Shown in pieces: positions 1 through 8,004 of a stretch of 64,000 nt of DNA. This DNA is from Bin5 sp009843665 (GTDB taxonomy: Bacteria > Chloroflexota > Anaerolineae > Caldilineales > Caldilineaceae): positions 3,658,001 to 3,722,000 of the forward strand of contig OZ244818.1 in the NCBI GenBank assembly GCA_965220285.1, given 5' to 3'. Position 1 is the first letter of the stretch; every line of letters starts with the position of its first letter. The position numbers were made by a program, and so were the translations under genes. The notes under the pieces are model-generated. The model made no database searches and had not been told where the DNA came from. It saw only the letters and a list, made by a program, of their open reading frames with translations.

Positions 1-1569
1 AGCAGTCATGCACAACTCTTCAGCCTCCGGTGGACCCCACGATTCCGCACGCGAACGGTTGTACGTCCCGATAGGAGAAGCGTTCTCGCATACCGCCGAA
101 AGACCCGGGTAGCGGGCTGCATATGAGCGACGCACGATCTGATACAGCTCCGGATTGGCCAGGAACACGTCGCGCGAGCGCTCGATGATAACTTCGATTC
201 CAAGGTTCTGCTTCCAGTACTGCTGCATCGCCTGCGCGATCCGCGTCAGATGGCCGACCTGGCCGCCAAATCCGGCCTCTCCAACGTGCATCCGAATCTG
301 CGGTATGTTTTCGGCCGAACCATAGCTGGATTCGGCGAGCAGCTGGCGGGCCAGTTCAGGGTCATAGCTGGGCGTATGGCACTCGCCATCAATGAATCCC
401 GGCCAGCCCATAGGAATCAGCTGGCAGGCTGGCTGCCACATCCCCCGCAGCAGCGTATCCGCGATCACCTTGAAATCGACCGCATGCGCCAGCGCCTGCC
501 GCACCTTGGTATCATCCATCGGTGGAAGATCGCGGGCAATGTAGAAGCTGCGGCTCACTTCGTACTGGAACGGAAACATCTCCGCGCTCGTGGCGCGGCC
601 CGGCTCCAGCAACTCCGCGGCCTCCAGAGGTCCATATTTCTCCGAGACGTCGTACTCGTCATTCTCATACGCGATCAGCGCCGTCTGCGGATCCGAATAA
701 TACTTGAGGATTACCTTCTCTAGAATCGGTGCATCCCCGCGCCAGTTGGGATTGGGGACGAGCTCGAACGAATCCGGCTCGGAAGGCCCGACCCACATCG
801 GCTCCGTCGCGATCATGAACGGCCCCGTCGCGCCATGGCCGACGAACCAAGGCGTCTCATCTTCAGCCGGCGGTCTGTAATGGGACGTCTCCGCCATCAG
901 GAAACGGTGCGGAAGCGAGAGGATAGCGGCAAAATCGCGGAACGGCTGCGTCAACTCGATCTGTACCGTCAGATCGTCGATGACCGTGATGCCCTCCAGC
1001 TCTGTAGCCGGATTCTCCTCCGCCCGCATTGCGTCGTAGCCCTTGATGAAGCGGGCGTAGGTCGTGCCGCGCGAGCCGGTGTTGGGCGAAGCGTGAAGTT
1101 CAATCGACTTCTTCACGTCCTCCGCCGTAAACGGTTCACCGTCTGCAGCCACGATCCCTTCCTTCACCGTGATCGTCCAGACCGTCTCATCCTCGCTGGC
1201 CGTGAATCCCTCCGCCAGCCGGCCCTCCAGCGTTCCGTCCTCATTCATCCAGAAGAGCGTCTCAAAGGCCATGTTGAGCATGCCCGAAACCGCGTATCCG
1301 CCTGAGGTCTCGAACGGATAAGGATAGCGCTGGCCGTAGTAGGTGCCCCAGCGCAGAACCTGTTCTTCCGCTCTGGGCGTGTCCGCCGCCAGTGCCGGCC
1401 GTTCGCGCCATACTGGCGACCAGGGCATGTATGAGGTCGTTTCAGACATCTGGGCCTCTGCCGCCGGCCCCGCCGGAGCGCCTGCAGGCGGCGCACATGC
1501 CGCGCTCACCGCCAGCGCCAAAAGAACGATTAGACCTATCAGAAATTTGGATTTTCGGAATGCCTTCAT
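1..1569 (-). CDS. ABC transporter solute-binding lipoprotein, family 5 (peptide type), partial
   Basis: Extracytoplasmic solute-binding lipoprotein of the peptide/nickel/oligosaccharide class that delivers ligand to a Dpp/Opp-type permease. The frame is open from the ATG at 1569 to the window edge, 523 codons without a stop, so the C-terminus lies outside. A hydrophobic signal ends in a lipobox (SAAC, Cys25), followed by an Ala/Pro/Gly linker. Family-5 features seen are EDVKKSIE near residue 130, DLTVQIELTQPF, and VRQALAHAVDF in the second half. An AAGGAG ribosome site precedes the ATG by about nine bases. No cognate permease is in view; it follows two unrecognised genes on the same strand. 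The ligand cannot be told from sequence. Confidence 0.9.
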   Translation of the reverse strand, partial: MKAFRKSKFLIGLIVLLALAVSAACAPPAGAPAGPAAEAQMSETTSYMPWSPVWRERPALAADTPRAEEQVLRWGTYYGQRYPYPFETSGGYAVSGMLNMAFETLFWMNEDGTLEGRLAEGFTASEDETVWTITVKEGIVAADGEPFTAEDVKKSIELHASPNTGSRGTTYARFIKGYDAMRAEENPATELEGITVIDDLTVQIELTQPFRDFAAILSLPHRFLMAETSHYRPPAEDETPWFVGHGATGPFMIATEPMWVGPSEPDSFELVPNPNWRGDAPILEKVILKYYSDPQTALIAYENDEYDVSEKYGPLEAAELLEPGRATSAEMFPFQYEVSRSFYIARDLPPMDDTKVRQALAHAVDFKVIADTLLRGMWQPACQLIPMGWPGFIDGECHTPSYDPELARQLLAESSYGSAENIPQIRMHVGEAGFGGQVGHLTRIAQAMQQYWKQNLGIEVIIERSRDVFLANPELYQIVRRSYAARYPGLSAVCENASPIGTYNRSRAESWGPPEAEELCMTA

Positions 1570-1721
1570 TTTGACTGTTCTCCTTGACAGTTTCGACTTC
1601 GCGCCCGCCAGGGGCACACAATCTGAACTCTGCACAGCAAACGAATGCTCCGTCAACGCCAGGATCTTTTCTCTACCCCACCCCCTCATCGAATTCGATA
1701 TCCGCAGCCGCTGAATGGCTG

Positions 1722-2054
1722 CTACGCCTTGAGACTGAGCGCAATGATCGCCCTTATGCTGGCGCCGTCCGGCAACCTGCCGCTCAGACGCAACCAGTTG
1801 CCAAAATGCACTACTTTGCAGAAGGCAACCTCCTCCTCGCCGAGCGCAACGCTTGTCCCCTCATCACACCAACGAATCCCATCCGGCGAAATCTGGACAT
1901 GCAGCGAAATGCCCTCAAGGTTTCCTTCGCGTTCCAATATCCGCACGAAGAAGATCGCTTCACCCGCCCAGCCGCATTCATATGGCTCCGTGGCGAAGTC
2001 GCCCCTCAATTCCTCACTGCGCTCGACAATGGCTGTGTAACTCTCGCGCAGCAT
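1722..2054 (-). CDS. Small protein of unknown function
   Basis: I do not recognise this gene. About 110 residues with no signal peptide or membrane helix. The sequence alternates hydrophobic and polar residues (for example AIFFVRILE, ISLHVQISPDG, HFGNWLRLSG), which suggests a beta-sandwich. A GTG at 2063 would overlap the upstream stop by seven bases; I chose the ATG at 2054 because GGGAGAG lies about ten bases before it. The gene directly follows 2057-2917, so the two are probably translated in tandem. Codon use resembles the neighbours, and the long clean frame between two real genes argues that it is coding. Confidence 0.6.
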   Translation of the reverse strand: MLRESYTAIVERSEELRGDFATEPYECGWAGEAIFFVRILEREGNLEGISLHVQISPDGIRWCDEGTSVALGEEEVAFCKVVHFGNWLRLSGRLPDGASIRAIIALSLKA

Positions 2055-2056
2055 CG

Positions 2057-2917
2057 CTACCACTCTCCCGAAAGAAGGACCGAGTCGACGTAGAGGAATG
2101 CCCTCTTATCGACGTCGGTTTCAACCCAAAATGCGACATTGAGCATACAGTCCAGATTAGGCATTGCAGGGATCATCATGGGCCCGACTTCGGTGACATC
2201 GTGGACGCGATCATTGCACTGCAGATGCGTGATCTGCCGGCTGGCAAGGTCCAGGTCCATGCGGAGATAATACCAGTTGAATTTGGTGGCGACCTCATTG
2301 TAGCACAATATCTGGCCTGAGTCAGGTACGTTTTCCCAGCCTGTAGGCGCCAGGTGAAAGTGGGAAACCGTCTCAGCCCTGCCGCCAATATCATGAAAAG
2401 GTTCCCGCTCCCTCTTGAACTGCCAGCTCCGCACCGGTTCGCCCTCCAGAGCATTCAGATAGCGCCAGTGGGGCATCCACCGATACGCCTCATCCTGCAG
2501 GTCGAACAGCCCGCCCACCGCCCGCACGTCGTCCACCGACAGCTGCAGTTCGCTCGCCTCCGGCTTGAACGTAAAGTACGCCTCCAGCCGCACTGGCCCT
2601 CGGTGTCGCCACGTTACCCGCTTGATCGACACACTAATGTCCCCCGCGCGGGCCCGCGTGGCCAGTTTCATCGAATACGTGCCCTGCATCGCCCCATGCG
2701 TCCCAGTATCCCAGTGCGTCCCACTGCTCAGCATCGGCGGCCGCATATCCGCGTACTGGGGCAGCATGCTGTCCAAACTGTCCTCGTAGTTCCCGATCAA
2801 CTCAACCCAGCCCCGTAGCCCGCGGTTGAAGTCGTCATGATAGATAATGCGCGGCAGCGGATCAAACCGGCTCAGCATTGGATCCGCGTTCAGTATCGCT
2901 CTTGCTTGGTCTGCCAT
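2057..2917 (-). CDS. Uncharacterised protein, probable beta-sandwich (DUF6772-like?)
   Basis: About 286 residues, soluble, no signal peptide. An in-frame extension upstream exists, but the ATG at 2917 with AGGAAAGG just before it and the MADQARAILN start are more convincing. Aromatic-rich strands alternate with turns (IIYHDDFNRGLRGW, RLEAYFTFKPE, WYYLRMDLD, LNVAFWVETD), resembling carbohydrate-binding or lectin-like jelly rolls. I have a weak memory of a DUF6772 family with this look, not a firm match. It lies between a PhyH oxygenase and a small unknown protein, all minus strand with short gaps, so it is probably part of the same transcript. The fold assignment is inference. Confidence 0.7.
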   Translation of the reverse strand: MADQARAILNADPMLSRFDPLPRIIYHDDFNRGLRGWVELIGNYEDSLDSMLPQYADMRPPMLSSGTHWDTGTHGAMQGTYSMKLATRARAGDISVSIKRVTWRHRGPVRLEAYFTFKPEASELQLSVDDVRAVGGLFDLQDEAYRWMPHWRYLNALEGEPVRSWQFKREREPFHDIGGRAETVSHFHLAPTGWENVPDSGQILCYNEVATKFNWYYLRMDLDLASRQITHLQCNDRVHDVTEVGPMMIPAMPNLDCMLNVAFWVETDVDKRAFLYVDSVLLSGEW

Positions 2918-2942
2918 TGAAATCCTTTCCTTGGTCGTACCG

Positions 2943-3740
2943 CTATCTGAATCCCAACTCCACCAGCGTGCCCACCATGCCCTGGATACGCTGACTGTCG
3001 CTGTACAAAAACGCATCTTCGTACACTCGCGCCGACTGTGTATACTGCATGTTCTTCACGTGTTCCAGGTTTCCCTGGTAGACCCGCTTCAGAAACTCGA
3101 TGTCCTTCTCTCTTGACGGCTGCGCGCCGAAATTCATCGTGAACATGCGCCGCCCCGTCCTGCCGCCGAACGCGGAGTGCCACAGGTTCTGGTTAAAGAA
3201 TACCACGTCGCCCGGATCCGACTCAAGCGGAAAGCAAGGAAGGTCGCGACCGGCCGCGCCAAACGCCGTCTCGTCCGGACTGTGCCGCTGCTGCCTGAGC
3301 GGGTCGAGCGCGGCGTGCAGCGGCAGCTGGTGCGACCCGGGGATCACCCGCAGGCAGCCCGTATCCTCTGTCACCGTATCCAAGTAGAGGGCGACCTTTA
3401 TGCGCCCGTAGTCAAGAACCGAACCGTCAGGATGCCAGCCCGTGTCGCCAACATAAAGGTTGCCGTCCGACCCGATCCACACGAAACCGGGGCCGAGCAG
3501 CTGTTCGAGCGGCCCGTAGATACGATCATCCTCGACCAGCGTGCTCAGCAGCGGCCTCTTCTCAATGAAGCCCAGCACCGCCTGCCGCTTTTCCCCGTCG
3601 AACGGCTTCCCCTGCCGGTCCTCCGCCAGCACCTCATCGAACGCCTCGCTGATCTCCTCCATCTCGCTCGCGGAGAAACACCGTCGCCTTATGACAAAGC
3701 CAAAAGTCTCAAAGTGGGCAATCTGTTCCGCAGTCAACAT
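2943..3740 (-). CDS. Phytanoyl-CoA dioxygenase (PhyH) family protein
   Basis: Fe(II)/2-oxoglutarate-dependent oxygenase of the PhyH family, cytoplasmic, 265 residues, the usual size. The double-stranded beta-helix iron triad is visible: His103-x-Asp105 in the WHPDGS motif and His188 in NLWHSAF. Arg198 in GRRMF is the likely 2-oxoglutarate carboxylate ligand. Substrates of bacterial members are mostly unknown and range over small hydroxylated metabolites. The gene is 25 bases upstream of the unknown gene at 2057-2917 and follows an amidohydrolase, so it probably acts on a compound handled by this catabolic cluster. One of four PhyH genes in the window. Confidence 0.92.
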   Translation of the reverse strand: MLTAEQIAHFETFGFVIRRRCFSASEMEEISEAFDEVLAEDRQGKPFDGEKRQAVLGFIEKRPLLSTLVEDDRIYGPLEQLLGPGFVWIGSDGNLYVGDTGWHPDGSVLDYGRIKVALYLDTVTEDTGCLRVIPGSHQLPLHAALDPLRQQRHSPDETAFGAAGRDLPCFPLESDPGDVVFFNQNLWHSAFGGRTGRRMFTMNFGAQPSREKDIEFLKRVYQGNLEHVKNMQYTQSARVYEDAFLYSDSQRIQGMVGTLVELGFR

Positions 3741-3870
3741 ATAGTGTCATTCCTTCCTGCTGCGCGGCTGCGTCTTTTCCTTGCATCGCAATCGACCGCG
3801 GGCAATGTCTGTACTTCAAGCAGGAGCAACTCTCTTGCAGGGTCCCGGTCGATGCGAAGGTCAACTACCT

Positions 3871-4959
3871 TCAAAGCAGATTGAACATGCGCGCTGCATT
3901 GCCGCCGAGAATCAGCGCCTTTTCCTCTTCCGATAGAAATTCACAATGCACTCGGATGTAGTCGATCGCCTGCTTGTATGTACACCAGGAGCCGGAGCAG
4001 TAGGGCATGTCTGTCCCCCACATCAACTTGTGAACGCCGATCTCTTCGCGCAGCTCCCTGATCTTCTCCTGCGCGCCGGCGAACGGGTATTCCGGCCAGA
4101 ACGCGCAGAACAGTACCTCAACGTGCATGTTCGGCCGTTTGAGTAGCGTCATCAGCCGTTCGGGAATCTTATAGCGCTCCTCACCCCGTCGCATGCTGAA
4201 CGTATCGATGCCATGCGTGAGCAAGGCGGGGATATCGGGATGTGCCTCAGCCCATCGGTCGAGTTCCGCCACATGTTCCATGAACCCGCCAAGTCTGTCG
4301 CGCTGGCGGCTGTGCAGATACCACCACACGGGGATCCCGAGCTCGCGCACCTTCTCCCACAGCGGCTCGAACTTGGCGTCGTCCAGGTGGTCGGCGTAGT
4401 TGCTCAGCGCGAACGGCTCGACGCTGAAATAAAGACCCATGAGACCGTGTTCGCACACAGCCTGCTCCAGCCGTTCATGTTCCGCCGGGCTGTCCGCCTC
4501 CCATTCCCGCACCTGCGCCAGCCCAATGAAGCGGTTGGGAAAGCGCCGCATCTGTTCGCCATAGTACTCGTTCAGCGCACCATAGATGTGGTCGTGCTGC
4601 AGAACACCCATGTCCACGCCCACCAGGTCCATCTCCCCGATCATGCGCTCGGGCGGCGCCTCACAGTTGATCAGGCTTGGCGGATAGGCCTGTGTGTAGT
4701 AATCGACGCCGTCAACCGTGATCTCCGCGCGGCCAAAATCGGCCATGCGAAAACTGACCTCCGGCATCTCGTTGATGTCGTCCGAGCCCCATTGCAGGAA
4801 CTGCTCGGGCACCGGCTCGTCATCGGCTTTGCGGCGAAAGCGGCTACTGTCGCGCATGTGGCATTGCCAGAACTTCATCCGCAGTGGCTGCAGCGGGTCC
4901 TCCTCAACGGTTGCTCGGCCGAGCGGCGGAAAGATGTGAAAATGCGCGTCGATGATCAC
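3871..4959 (-). CDS. Amidohydrolase-family (Amidohydrolase_2) protein
   Basis: Metal-dependent hydrolase or decarboxylase of the amidohydrolase superfamily, 362 residues, TIM barrel expected. The N-terminal strand carries the HxH metal motif (His6, His8 in DAHFHIF). His216 (WYLHS) and His249 (LTHG) fit the metal and catalytic histidines, and Asp317 (WGTDMPY) the strand-8 aspartate. The C-terminal GGNAARMFNL is typical of the ACMSD/2-pyrone dicarboxylate lactonase-like branch. It lies 48 bases downstream of the MalG permease and upstream of PhyH on the same strand, suggesting hydrolysis or decarboxylation of an imported compound. The substrate is not predictable. Confidence 0.9.
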   Translation of the reverse strand: MIIDAHFHIFPPLGRATVEEDPLQPLRMKFWQCHMRDSSRFRRKADDEPVPEQFLQWGSDDINEMPEVSFRMADFGRAEITVDGVDYYTQAYPPSLINCEAPPERMIGEMDLVGVDMGVLQHDHIYGALNEYYGEQMRRFPNRFIGLAQVREWEADSPAEHERLEQAVCEHGLMGLYFSVEPFALSNYADHLDDAKFEPLWEKVRELGIPVWWYLHSRQRDRLGGFMEHVAELDRWAEAHPDIPALLTHGIDTFSMRRGEERYKIPERLMTLLKRPNMHVEVLFCAFWPEYPFAGAQEKIRELREEIGVHKLMWGTDMPYCSGSWCTYKQAIDYIRVHCEFLSEEEKALILGGNAARMFNLL

Positions 4960-5007
4960 AGTTGTTTTCCCTATCCTGATTTCTTGGAAGGTACAGGCCG
5001 GAAATCG

Positions 5008-5934
5008 TTAACCCTTCATTCCGCTCACGACCACACCCTGGATGAAGTGCCGCTGCGCAAAGAAGAAGACCATGACGGGCGGTAAGGCGATCAGCGTTGA
5101 AACGGCCATGATCGCCACCCACGGGACGTAGTGCATTGATCCCGCGCCGTGCGCAGTCTGTACCCAGGTCGTCAGGGCGACGGCCAACGGCTGTGTCTCG
5201 AAACGGTTCAGATAGATAAGCGGCTCAAAGAAGGAGTTCCACTGGCTCATAAAGGTAAAGATTGCCATCGTGCCCAGCGCCGGTTTCGACAGTGGCAGGA
5301 TGATGCGCCAGAAAACCGAAAACGTGCCGCAACCATCAATGCGAGCCGCATCATCGTAGTCCAGGGGAATCGTCAGAAAGAATTGCCGCAGCAGGAAAAT
5401 GTAGAAGGCGCCGCCCCCAAAGAAACTGGGCACAATGAGAGGCTTGAACGAGTCCAGCCACTTCAGCTCCCGAAACAGTAGATACTGTGGGATCAGCGTC
5501 ACGTGCGAGGGAATCATCATCGTGCTCAGCACCAGGATGAAGAGCGCGGTGCGCCCGGGAAAGCGCACACGCGCAAAACCGTAGGCAACCAGGCTCGCGC
5601 TCAGCACCGTCCCCACCATCACCCACACAACGATGATCATCGTGTTAATGGTGGAACGAACGAAGGGGAATTCGGTCAGCCCCATTACGTAGTTGCTCCA
5701 CTGGATCGGATTGGGGATGAAACTTGGCGGAATAGCGAAGGCGTCGGTCTCGGTCTTCAGCGAACTGGAGACCAGCCAGATAAAGGGGACAGCCAGCATA
5801 AAGCCGACTGCGAGCAACAATATGTATATCAAGGCCTGTCCGGCAACCTGTTTTCCGCTCGAGCTCTGCAACCAGCCGGAACTCCAACCGCCGGTCTGTC
5901 CATTCTCCGAGTCTACTCGCGCCTTTATGGTCAT
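5008..5934 (-). CDS. Carbohydrate ABC transporter permease, MalG type (system A)
   Basis: Inner-membrane subunit of a CUT1 carbohydrate importer, 308 residues. About six hydrophobic helices are visible, the first around residues 35-58. The cytoplasmic EAA loop that docks the ATPase is present at about residue 210 as DAARIDGCGTFSVFW followed by RIILP. The C-terminal QRHFIQGVVVSGMKG ending is characteristic of MalG-like permeases. It pairs with the MalF-type gene at 6031-6984 and the binding protein at 8005-9402. No ATPase gene is adjacent. The sugar carried is unknown. Confidence 0.95.
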   Translation of the reverse strand: MTIKARVDSENGQTGGWSSGWLQSSSGKQVAGQALIYILLLAVGFMLAVPFIWLVSSSLKTETDAFAIPPSFIPNPIQWSNYVMGLTEFPFVRSTINTMIIVVWVMVGTVLSASLVAYGFARVRFPGRTALFILVLSTMMIPSHVTLIPQYLLFRELKWLDSFKPLIVPSFFGGGAFYIFLLRQFFLTIPLDYDDAARIDGCGTFSVFWRIILPLSKPALGTMAIFTFMSQWNSFFEPLIYLNRFETQPLAVALTTWVQTAHGAGSMHYVPWVAIMAVSTLIALPPVMVFFFAQRHFIQGVVVSGMKG

Positions 5935-6030
5935 CGTCGTCGCGCCCTAACCATTTGGAAGCCCCAAACTATCGGCCTCAAGATCTTGAAAGTCGTCGCC
6001 GGCCAGCGCCGGGCCACCGAGAAAAAGAGA

Positions 6031-6984
6031 CTATTTGACCGCCCCTTCGTAGTAAACATACCGTCCCGAAACGCGCAGAGAAATGAGCGTCAGCACAAAA
6101 ATAATAGCGAAAAGAACCCAGGCCAGGCCGGCCGCATAACCCATCTTGAGGTAGTTCCAGGCATTCTGATAGAGATAGAGAATGTAGAACAGCGAAGCGT
6201 CGGCCGGGCCGCCCTCGGTAATGACGTAGGCGCCAGTGAACACCTGGAATGTGCCGATCATGCCGGTCAGAAAGGTGAAGAAGATGACGGGCGAAGTCAT
6301 GGGCAGGGTGACGTTTCGGAACTTGGCCCACGTGCCGGCCCCGTCCAGCATCGCCGCTTCGTAAAGTACGGTCGGTACCCCTTGCAAGCCGGCCAAATAG
6401 AGGATCATGTTGCCCCCCAACCCCCACAGACTCATGATGATGAAGCTGGGAATCACCCACTCACGCGAAGCAAACCATTGCGGCCCTTCGATGTCAATGC
6501 TGGCCAGAAAGTTGTTGACCAGACCGATCTCCGGGTTGAGAATCCATGCAAACAGATAAGAGGAGGCGATAGCCGGCGTAACCACCGGCAGGTAGAATAC
6601 AGTGCGAAAGAAGCCAACCCCCTTCACCGCCTGGTTGAGCAGCAGCGCCAGCAAATAGCCGCCAACTGTGCCCAGCGGGACCAGGAGGACCGTGTAGATC
6701 ACCGTCACCTTGAGCGACTGCCAGAACAAGGGATCGCCGCTCACCATCTTTGTGTAGTTGTCCAGGCCGATAAAGCGGGGCGGATCGAGGATCGTGTAAC
6801 GGCTGAAGGAGAGCACGAAGGAGGCGATGATGGGGAAGGCAGTGAAAATGATGAAGCCCAAAACCCAGGGTGCGATGCAGATGTAGCCGTCAATCGCCTC
6901 GCGCAGGCGCAGTCGGGACATCCTACCCCTGCGTCCTTCCCTGGCGACCGGCGTGGCTGCGCTCACGGCTGCGCCTCCATCCAT
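6031..6984 (-). CDS. Carbohydrate ABC transporter permease, MalF type (system A)
   Basis: Partner of the MalG permease downstream; CUT1 family, about 317 residues, six hydrophobic segments. The EAA loop is EAAMLDGAGTWAKF plus RNVTLP at about two thirds of the length. Start choice is uncertain. The ATG at 6984 overlaps the stop of the upstream epimerase (6963) by 22 bases. A GTG at 7008 is possible, and the ATG at 6921, with AGGGG four bases upstream, would give a more standard N-terminus just before helix 1. The overlap implies co-transcription with the epimerase gene. Confidence 0.93.
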   Translation of the reverse strand: MDGGAAVSAATPVAREGRRGRMSRLRLREAIDGYICIAPWVLGFIIFTAFPIIASFVLSFSRYTILDPPRFIGLDNYTKMVSGDPLFWQSLKVTVIYTVLLVPLGTVGGYLLALLLNQAVKGVGFFRTVFYLPVVTPAIASSYLFAWILNPEIGLVNNFLASIDIEGPQWFASREWVIPSFIIMSLWGLGGNMILYLAGLQGVPTVLYEAAMLDGAGTWAKFRNVTLPMTSPVIFFTFLTGMIGTFQVFTGAYVITEGGPADASLFYILYLYQNAWNYLKMGYAAGLAWVLFAIIFVLTLISLRVSGRYVYYEGAVK

Positions 6985-7886
6985 GCCCGAAACTCGCTCT
7001 CCCGCCACGTGTAACGGGGCTCGTATCCTAGAAGCCGGCGCGCCTTCTCAGTCGAGACAAAGCTGTCAAAGCCGGCCATCTGGTGCCGTAGGGGCACATC
7101 CCCATAGTGGCGGGCCGCCAGGGTCGGTGTTTCCTCCAGCGAGCAGGTATCCGCCCCGTTTATCAGGAAGACCTCGTGCCCAATCGCTTCGTTCTCCACA
7201 GCCAACCTGAACGCACGTGCCGCATCGCGGGCGTCGGTGACAGTCCACAGGTTGGAGCGACCCAGGTCGGAATCGACAATGTAGCGTCGGTATCCCTCCC
7301 ACTGCTCTTCCACTGTGCGGTCCCGGCTCCAGCCCGACCGTACCGCGACCTCCGCCCCTGCCCTGTCCAGATACCAGTTGTGATTGATGCGCAGGCTGAT
7401 GGTCTGAATGCCGTAGGCCTCCGTGAACCGTTTACACGTAATCTCGTTGATCAGTTTGCTGATTCCGTATTCGTTACGCGGGTCGGCCGGGTGCTCCTCG
7501 TCGATCGGAAAGTAGCGCGGCCGCGTGTCGCTCCGTCTGTAGTCCGTGTTCATCGCCTCCTTGGAGGAGCCAAAAACGACCTTCCTTGCGCCCGCGCCCA
7601 CCGCGGCCTCCAGAACGGTATAGGTGCCCCTGTCGTTGACATACATCAGGCGTTCCGGTGTCGTGATCCCTGGCCCCGGAACCGCCGCCAAATGGACGAT
7701 GGCCTCGTGATCCCCAGATGTTTCCCGCATCCGTTCCAAATCGGTGATGTCACCGTCGATATGCCGGACCGGCTCGACGAACGGGGCGGTTTGGCTGTAG
7801 TTTGACACCGTGTGGCCAGCCGCCAGGAGTTCACGTAGCACGTACCCTCCGATTTTGCCGCTGCCGCCGGTAACCAGAACATTCAT
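6963..7886 (-). CDS. NAD-dependent epimerase/dehydratase (extended SDR)
   Basis: Rossmann-fold oxidoreductase acting on a sugar or nucleotide sugar, 307 residues. TGGSGKIG at residues 6-13 is the dinucleotide loop, and the catalytic pair is Tyr140 and Lys144 in YGISK. FGSSKEA near residue 105 replaces the usual Ser-containing active-site strand. The length matches uronate-dehydrogenase-like and GalE-like proteins; the short form with no obvious nucleotide-binding insert makes a uronate dehydrogenase-type reaction possible, but this is a guess. It lies between the binding protein (8005-9402) and MalF of system A and overlaps the MalF start. Confidence 0.9.
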   Translation of the reverse strand: MNVLVTGGSGKIGGYVLRELLAAGHTVSNYSQTAPFVEPVRHIDGDITDLERMRETSGDHEAIVHLAAVPGPGITTPERLMYVNDRGTYTVLEAAVGAGARKVVFGSSKEAMNTDYRRSDTRPRYFPIDEEHPADPRNEYGISKLINEITCKRFTEAYGIQTISLRINHNWYLDRAGAEVAVRSGWSRDRTVEEQWEGYRRYIVDSDLGRSNLWTVTDARDAARAFRLAVENEAIGHEVFLINGADTCSLEETPTLAARHYGDVPLRHQMAGFDSFVSTEKARRLLGYEPRYTWRESEFRAWMEAQP

Positions 7887-7952
7887 CTGAAGTTTAGGCC
7901 GCCCGCGTCCAGTGCATGCGCATCCAGCGCGCGCGGTCAGAGAGGGGTGTGT

Positions 7953-7981
7953 CCGGTGGTCGGCGAGTCGCCGACCACCGG
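7953..7981. terminator. Perfect 13-bp hairpin after binding-protein gene A
   Basis: CCGGTGGTCGGCG (7953-7965) pairs perfectly with 7969-7981 around an AGT loop. It begins 24 bases beyond the stop of the binding-protein gene and before the epimerase gene. No T-run follows on the minus strand, so it looks more like an mRNA 3'-end stabiliser or attenuator than a complete intrinsic terminator. Confidence 0.7.
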
Positions 7982-8004
7982 GAAGTAGTCAATGCCGTCT
8001 GTGT

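Noticed and set aside
3791..3853. ATCGACCG/CGGTCGAT inverted repeat between amidohydrolase and PhyH genes
   Set aside because: The loop is 47 bases and the arms are short; chance pairing in GC-rich DNA is likely.
7008..7008. GTG start for the MalF-type gene of system A
   Set aside because: It would overlap the epimerase gene by 46 bases without a better ribosome site than the ATGs at 6984 or 6921.
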